From positions 54,111,651 to 54,175,650 of the forward strand of contig NC_065571.1 of assembly GCF_937616625.2 (NCBI RefSeq): DNA of 64,000 bases, in the 5' to 3' direction. The first letter of the stretch is position 1; each line of letters opens with the position of its first letter. The notes beneath the pieces are model-generated. The model did not search any database. It was not told the origin of the DNA and saw nothing but the letters and a program-made list of their open reading frames with translations. The position numbers were made by a program, and so were the translations under genes. Positions 57,046 through 64,000 of the stretch are shown in pieces. The stretch comes from Mercurialis annua (Eukaryota; Streptophyta; Magnoliopsida; Malpighiales; Euphorbiaceae).

Positions 57046-60000
57046 TGAGTCGGACTCGGCGGTGGTTGATATAAATGCAACAGCAACTGAGTCGAATAGA
57101 ACGATTGATTCTTCTTCGGGATCCAAGGAAGATAGCTTTGCTGATATCATTGATCGTGCTCTAGAGAAGGAGTTTAATGAGACTGATCAGAATGAATGTT
57201 CGTACTTAGATCTAAACTTCGTATATTTCTTATTACTTTACTTGTTCTTTAGAAGTTATTTTTGGTACTTAAGCTATTAATCAATTTTTTTTGTTTAATT
57301 TCCGAATTTATGAACGTCTTTTTTATACTTAATAATTGTGGTGATTTGCAGCCCCTGATCCTGGTAGCTTCAATAACAGTGTAGCTGGAAACCAGGTTGG
57401 TGACATTGTGTTTATAGTTGCCTTACTTTTTATTCTCTTTAAGCGTCTTGTGCTACTTGTAGTTTTAGTTATGAATTTAGTATTTTCTGTGAATGTTTTG
57501 AATGTATATTCGGTATTGTGAGTCGTTAATAGGTCAAAAGTGGCATTCATTATCAGAAATGTGTACGGACTACGGAGTACTTCGATGCTCAAAGTAAAAG
57601 ATACATATTTAGGTGCACGTAAAACTTATATTTTCATTTAATTACTGAAATAGTTCATGTCAATCATTGAGGGAAGCAAAACTGATGTGTTTTCTCATAT
57701 CATTAAGCTGATGATCATTTAGCTAAAGGAGAAAACAAAATCTACTACAGCTAAGGCTGGTGATTTGATTGTTATATTGGAAATGTTTGTTTATAAGATT
57801 ATTTTCTTTTCCACTGCTTAAAGCATTCCATGAACATCATGGTCTTATATGGGCGCTGAATGTGACATTTTGGATTTTTATCAGGCGGTGTTGGAAACTG
57901 TTGCTAGATTTACACAGAAGAAAAATGAGACCAAGGAGGAGAAGTATGTTCTTCTATGTTTAGCAATGTTGAGATTGTTATTCTTTTCAATTCTGCTGAC
58001 AGAAGTATTTTGTTGAATTGTGTTGCATAAATTTGGCTTTGCCTCTTCAACTTCCAGAAATTCTGATCCATTTTGTTTACAGTAGGTCTTTTCAGTTTCA
58101 TAATGTTTTCAATTTGGAGAATGAGAATCGAGCAGAGGATACACCCACGTTAATTGATAGCAAGGTTAGCCCGATCCAAACCAATTGAAACTTTCTTTAT
58201 ATTCTCCTTCTGTTGGTGTTAACTAGTGTTGCATTCAATTACCACGTCCTAGAAAAGTTTATTAAGCTGATGAAACTTATGATCTATATTGAAAATCTTA
58301 CCCTCAGGACAATGTCTTTATCATATCAAATCCAAAATCCAAATACCCTTTGTTGGCACTAGATTTAAGGTTAGCTCCAATTTCATCATTCTTGTTATTC
58401 CATTAGATGCCAACTTATAGGATATTGTTGACTCATCTTACTAATTCTTATTTACAGGTTGATATCAGATCTGGTAGTTGTCATTGTCTCTGCAACTTGT
58501 GGTGGCATCGCTTTTGCTTGTGCTGGACAACCGGTTTTTTTCACCACTCCAATTATTTCTTAATGATGATCTGCTGTTTTGTGGATTTAACTTACTTTCA
58601 TTCATCTTGAATTACACAGGTTATTACTGGATATCTGTTAGCAGGATCAATTATTGGGCCTGGGGGCCTAAGCTGCGTCAGTGAAATGGTGCAAGTATGG
58701 TTTATTTACATATCTCTATGTTGATTTACAAACAAACATCTCTTGTTTCCTTTCAGTAATGAGTAGTTTATTTGGGAATAAAAATTTCACTACATGAAAT
58801 CATGGATGTTTCGATTTGTTTTTCTTTCCATGTTTTTTCTGTCTTCTATAAATTTACGTTTTAGGCTAGAGATGTCCATGTGGCATCTGGGTGCTTGGTT
58901 GGCTTTTGTAGCATGTGGTTAGTTTAGTTTAATGCGATATATAATATTTGATTTTTAAGTACGCCTATTAATTTTCTGATTTTGATAAGCATTCAGGTTG
59001 AGACAGTGGCTCAATTCGGTGTGATTTTTCTTCTTTTTGCATTGGGCCTTGAGTTCTCTATAACGAAGGTTTGCTTGTATTTTCTTTCCTGCCTCTATTT
59101 CTTAATGATGTGTAAAATTAACAGATTTAATCTTTTTAATACTTCATTTTTTGGTGTTGCAGCTTCGTGTTGTTCGAGCAGTTGCTGTTCTAGGTGGCCT
59201 TCTTCAGATTTTTCTGTTTATGTGCATGTGTGGAATAATAGTTTTGGTATGTTAGCATTTTTCTGTAAATTATTTATGTTTTATTATTTGGATTTTTTTA
59301 TATTGTCATGAAGGTCATTTTTACTTGTACTCGGTCACTTAAAGTCTCTACTTAAAGCCCATCTCATGCGAAAAAAAAGAGAATTTTTTATAAGTTCCCA
59401 TTGGTAGGAATTTCTGAGATCTATGTTCATTAAAATTTATAAAGATAGAGGTGTTTTTCCTTCATTTAGAAAGCATTATAACACTAATAATGAAAAGTGA
59501 TTTGTCTTATTTATTTGTGATGTATTAGAATTGTCAAAAGATCAATTTTGTTTATATGACAATGAGTTCAAAAAATATACGACTCTTTGCAATTTATATA
59601 TTTTTTTGATTGGATTCATCTACAAGATTTTGATGTTTATAATATAGCTGCATCTGTTAACAGTTTTGTGGTGGTAAACCTTCAGAGGGAGTTTTTGTTG
59701 GTGCTTTCCTGTCTATGTCATCTACTGCAGTGGTAAAACTCCAATCTTAGAAGTTTTTTTTATCTTTTTTCTTTCGACTTCTTATTGTATGTTTTGCAGA
59801 CTAAATTTCACCAGAGTTTATCTAGTTTCTAGTCTATATACCATTTCATGAAGGTTGTTCTCTTTTAATTGTCTAATATAGATTATTCTATTCTATAGTT
59901 ATATAGAGAAAATATATATAGATTATATAGCGATTCTAATCGATTCTAAAATGAAATTATTTTATTTTATAGTCAAACTTTCCCCATGTTCCTTTTAGGG

Positions 60001-63000
60001 TTAATGTCAAAAAAATTCACGAACTTTATATATTTTTTCATTTTAATCACGCAGTTTAAATTTTGTTATTTTCATACACGAACTATCACTTTTTCCCAAA
60101 TTCATACACGGCGCTGAGGTGACACTCATTCATTGGTGTAAAATGACCTCCACCTCAGCAAATTACACCAATGGAGTCATGACACCTCATCACCGTGTAT
60201 GAATTTGGGAAAAAGTGATAGTTCATGTATGAAAATGACAAAATTTAAATTGCGTGATTAAAATGAAAAAACATGTAAAGTTCGTGAATTTTTTTGACAT
60301 TATCCCTTCCTTTTATTTGTCATTTTGTTTGTATTTATTAAGGGATGCTACCACTCTCTCGACAAGTTTAGGTCAAAATTATTGTTTTCTCTCGACATTT
60401 TAAATATCAAAGGGAAAATAGTGTTTTTTTAAATATAGAGGGACAACTGTAATTTTGACCTAAATTCAGAGGAATTATAGTAATTATTGTTAATATTAAT
60501 CCCATTCTCATCAAGTGTAACAATATGTTCTTTCTTTTTCTGTATAATCCTTGTAAGAGATAGAATGTGTTAAATGGAGGGTATAGGCCTTCAAGATTGG
60601 TGGATTTTTAATCTAAACATTGTTCTCGTCTCTTTCTGGGTTATTTGTACCAAAATTTTGAGAGTTCTGGAAATACGGAAATTAAACTGTATGTCCTAAT
60701 TTCAACTTAGCTGTCTCTCGAACTCAGTGTAGGTTGTACTAGTCATCCTTTACAGTTAAGTACTGGTTCTTATTTATTTGAAATTTAATCATTTTTTAAT
60801 GGGAAAAGGATCATTTATGCCCTTATGGTTCGACTCAATGATCAAGTCACCCCTTAATGCCTAGAAAGGTTCAAATATACCCCTAACGTCTTAAAAAGTG
60901 AACATTCAGGCCCTCCGATGTTGACAACCAGACCCCCAACGTCTCATATATAAGTCAAAATAGGGGCCTGATTGTTCACTTTGTAAGACGTTAGGGGCAC
61001 ATTTGAACCTTTTCGGATATTAAGGGCTCATTTGATCTTGTAGACAAACCATAAGGGTATAAATGACCCTTTTCCCTTTTTTAATTAATACAGTTGCTAT
61101 CCAAACATTACTTCCATTGTAGATAATTCTCATTAACTCGTCTTTGTTTACAGGTTTTGAAATTTTTGATGGAGAAGAATAGTATTAATGCTCTTCATGG
61201 TCAGGTCACTGTTGGGATCCTTATCCTGCAGGTATCATTTTTTTTATATTGCTCATCAAATTTGTGTTAAAAAGTGCTGCATTGCTGCTGGCATATATGA
61301 AGAATCTAGAAGACTTAAAACAATAGCTTTGCACATGACATATTTTTGGTTAGCGTTCACTATTTAGTTTTGAGTTCTATGCCTTACAGGATTGTGCAGT
61401 CGGTTTGCTATTTGCTTTGCTTCCTGTTCTTGGCGGAAATTCTGGCGTTCTTCAAGGAGTTGTATCCATGACTAAATCGTAAGATTATGAACAACTTAAA
61501 TCTGGTTATGCGTTAAGCTCAGCAATTTTCACTGCATAAAGAACAATTTTGCCTCCTATTGATTTCTGTATGATATCATATGTTTTGGTTTTTAGTTTTA
61601 GTAGACCTAAACTGAGTATGTCTTTGGACAAATTTACCTTTGTCAGTTCAGTTGTTCATGTTCTTCTGTTTTCAGGTTGGTGCTGCTAGTAACATTTTTG
61701 TCTATCTTGACGATCCTTTCCCGTACTTGTGTACCATGGTTTCTAAAGCTAATGATAAGCTTATCATCCCAGGTGAAACTAATTCATTTGCTTTAATAAT
61801 ATTTCATGGTGGAAAATTTCTAAATCAACTCCTGTTTGTGCAGACTAATGAACTTTATCAATTGGCATCAGTGGCATTCTGCTTACTTGTGGCATGGGTG
61901 AGCCTCATTTCCTCATGCTTCTTTTGTTGTTACTGACAGCCTTGAATGGAATCTATTTTACTTGTAGAAATGTTAAAGCAAATTTATTCTTTTTAACGTT
62001 TCTTTTATATTTTTATCTATCAATACTCTTGCTTGCTTTCACCACAATGTGCTCATTTATGCATGAGGTCATGCACTTGAAAAATTGATTCTGGATTTCA
62101 GTGTAGTGATAAGCTGGGTCTGAGCCTTGAATTGGGATCCTTTGCTGCGGGTGTTATGATAGCAACAACTGATCTTGGCCAACATACACTTGAACAAGTA
62201 GGTCTTTCATGTATTTTGTTTCTAAAATTCCAGTTATTTTCAACCTCTTCGTTATGTTCTGCTGCCGCTTATCTTTTCTTTTTATTACTGGTTATCTTTG
62301 CCCTCACAAACATGTTTGCTCTCATTTGGAACTAATTTTCTTATAGGTTGAACCCATTCGCAACTTTTTTGCTGCTCTCTTTCTAGCCAGCATTGGGATG
62401 CTAATACATGTTCACTTCCTGTGGACTCATGTTGATATATTACTCGCAGCTGTATTATTGGTGATTGTCATAAAAACTATTGTGATTGCAACTGTTGTCA
62501 AGGGATTTGGATACAACAATAAAAGCTCTCTTCTTGTAAGAATTAAGGAAAAATTATCATGTTGCGATCTTTATTTTTTATTTTTTTACTTTTCTGCATT
62601 GTTTAACGGAAGGGCCTTTGGTTTTTTCATTTCTGCAGGTTGGATTATCTTTGGCACAAATTGGGGAATTTGCTTTTGTTCTTCTAAGTCGTGCTTCTAA
62701 TGTTCATTTAGTCGAGGTTAGTACTTCCAATTGCAGGCATGACATTTTCACCATATACTCTAATAGCCATAATATTAATAATTTTTTTGCTGATGTATGT
62801 TTTCATTTTTATATCTATATATTGTGCCAAGAATCATTTTGTCGAAAAATTCCTAGTCGCTTGTGCTTTCAGAATCTATTTTTGAGATATTAATCAAACT
62901 GTTTTTGGTGTGAGGGTATAAGTGTATCAAATTTTAGGATTATGTTGTACATACTCGTATCTTAGATGTGTTGGAACTCACTTTCTCTAGCCTCATAATA

Positions 63001-63841
63001 TATGCTTAACTCAGAAATAATGGAACCCTCTCTAGTGTCCTTTTCTTTTCTAACAATTGCGGCTGAAATTTCTGTCTGCTTTCGCAGGGAAAAATGTATC
63101 TCCTGCTTCTTGGTACAACAGCTCTGAGTTTGGTAAGTGGGTGCTATGTTACATGATTTTAGTCTGGAACTGTTGTCGATATACGAATTACTTAACAGTT
63201 CTTGTGTTCTTCGATATCTGCTTTAGTTGCAGATGAGGTTGGTGGGTAATTGGAGAGGAATATAGTAGTTAGTAGTTGCATTATTTTGACCACATGCTAT
63301 TTTGGATGCAATTATGTATAATCTAATTGTATGAGCAATATTCCTTGAAAGTCATTATTGTTAAATTTACTGAATATGCATTAGATTAAAAAGATGCATC
63401 AATAGATTTACACTTATATTTTTCTGCTACCTGCGAGCCTGTATATTTGTGCATTCTCAAGTTAGTAAATCACGCCTACCGTATTGCTTAATGTTTGTTA
63501 ATAATGGTACAGGTAACTACGCCATTGCTTTTCAAGTTGATTCCTGCTGTCATACATCTCGGCGTACTATTGCGTTGGTTTCCACCTGATAGTCCTATTG
63601 AGGTAATTATCCGCTTTCAGTCATAGGTGTATGCATGTAGAGATATTTATCTAATACAGGCTAGGAAGATGGTGCATGGTTTAAAGTTTTATTGAATTCG
63701 AGATAGAACAAGTGTTTTGAGGTGTTTTTTTTTCTTTTGAATATTGATTTCTCATCCCAGATTGGATATAAAGGAGATACGCTACGCGCAGACAGTGCTA
63801 AGCGCATAACTTTGATGGTCCAAGGCTCTCATGATTCATGA
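56975..63841 (+). CDS. KEA: K+/H+ antiporter, KEA4/5/6 type
   Basis: CPA2-family potassium-proton exchanger of Golgi, trans-Golgi and endosomal membranes, setting luminal pH and K+. Twenty exons: 56975-57197, 57352-57395, 57885-57943, 58086-58164, 58308-58369, 58458-58533, 58620-58694, 58997-59068, 59163-59246, 59664-59732, 61154-61231, 61390-61478, 61676-61772, 61844-61897, 62102-62197, 62347-62535, 62639-62716, 63088-63132, 63513-63602 and 63761-63841. They make 579 residues without a break (KEA4-6 are about 570-590). N-terminal signal peptide (MRLGLALILISALILSLAVA), an acidic luminal region, then 12 or more TM segments. Landmarks: GYLLAGSIIGPGGLSCVSEM, GVIFLLFALGLEFS, FLSMSSTAVVLKFLMEKNS, ILILQDCAVGLLFALLP (the QD of the ion site), FAAGVMIATTDLG, GLSLAQIGEFAFVLLSRA. 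There is no C-terminal KTN/RCK domain, which fits KEA4-6, not KEA1-3. The first donor (T|GTTCGT) is the weakest splice call. Confidence 0.93.
59998..60306. mobile_element. Mutator-type MITE in KEA intron 10 (309 bp)
   Basis: Ends GGGTTAATGTCAAAAAA and, complemented, GGGATAATGTCAAAAAA, with long inverted arms (ATTTGGGAAAAAGTGATAGT and complement on the other side). Exact 9-bp TSD TTCCTTTTA at 59989-59997 and 60307-60315. Confidence 0.93.
60801..61076. mobile_element. Second Mutator-type MITE in KEA intron 10 (276 bp)
   Basis: Ends GGGAAAAGGATCATTTATG and, complemented, GGGAAAAGGGTCATTTATA. The inverted arms include ACGTCTTA and TAAGACGT. Exact 9-bp TSD TTTTTTAAT at 60792-60800 and 61077-61085. 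Confidence 0.92.
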
Positions 63842-64000
63842 TATTAACTAAAACATGAATCATGCAAATTTCAGCATTTACCTGATGGGCTTCTTATACT
63901 CTGGGGGGTACAGGTACGTAAGAGATCAAAGGGGGTCGACTGATTCATGTTGCCTACTTTCCGATAGACACTGACCAGCGGGGGAACCATCATACCAGTT
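63842..64000. other. KEA 3'UTR
   Basis: Sequence after the KEA stop codon up to the window edge. No further gene start is seen. Confidence 0.5.

Overview
This is a 64 kb piece of nuclear genome from a eudicot flowering plant. The evidence is GT-AG introns of typical plant size, AT-rich intergenic DNA full of small non-autonomous transposons, and plant-specific genes (lycopene epsilon-cyclase, ACC oxidase, TRB single-Myb telomere factor, TET8-type tetraspanin, KEA-type antiporter, THO6/DWA1). I cannot name the species from the sequence alone. I see no prokaryotic, viral, organellar, rRNA, tRNA or CRISPR features.

There are fourteen protein-coding genes, in order: eIF4A DEAD-box helicase (-, 902-2625, plus a 5'UTR intron); THO6/DWA1 WD40 protein (-, 8694-12565, 13 exons); N-myristoyltransferase (+, 15508-16824); TRB Myb/linker-histone telomere-binding factor (-, 18699-20711); lycopene epsilon-cyclase (+, 21148-25014, 11 exons); mitochondrial-type ribosomal protein uS9 (+, 26345-29153); a 94-residue one-TM protein resembling a plant complex I accessory subunit (+, 29958-30435); PRA1-family protein (+, 31014-31631); cytidine deaminase (-, 33616-34524); methyltransferase (+, 40028-42431, 8 exons); tetraspanin (-, 43311-45205); probable FANCE homologue (+, 47361-48848); ACC oxidase (-, 52153-53832); KEA4/5/6-type K+/H+ antiporter (+, 56975-63841, 20 exons, complete). 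All the spliced models were rebuilt by hand from GT/AG sites and reading phase, and each gives an uninterrupted frame of the length expected for its family. The genes are independent housekeeping or metabolic loci. The only close promoter sharing is TRB/LCYE, which are divergent with 436 bp between start codons.

The rest of the window is shaped by small DNA transposons. Between eIF4A and THO6 lies a 4.7 kb head-to-tail array of non-coding Helitron units, each ending in a hairpin plus CTAG/CTAA. Its 5' end is split by a hAT-type element, and that element is itself split by another Helitron copy. Elsewhere there are six Mutator-type MITEs with GG...CC ends and exact 9-bp target-site duplications (TSDs), two weaker candidates of the same design, and two more hAT-type MITEs with exact 8-bp TSDs. 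One of the hAT elements duplicated a site overlapping the tetraspanin stop codon. One of the Mutator MITEs carries a GC-richer cluster of short perfect hairpins. I found no evidence of a new protein-coding system. The nested Helitron/hAT array, the hairpin cluster and a small ORF built from a 63-bp duplication (17561-17752) are the items most worth a second look.
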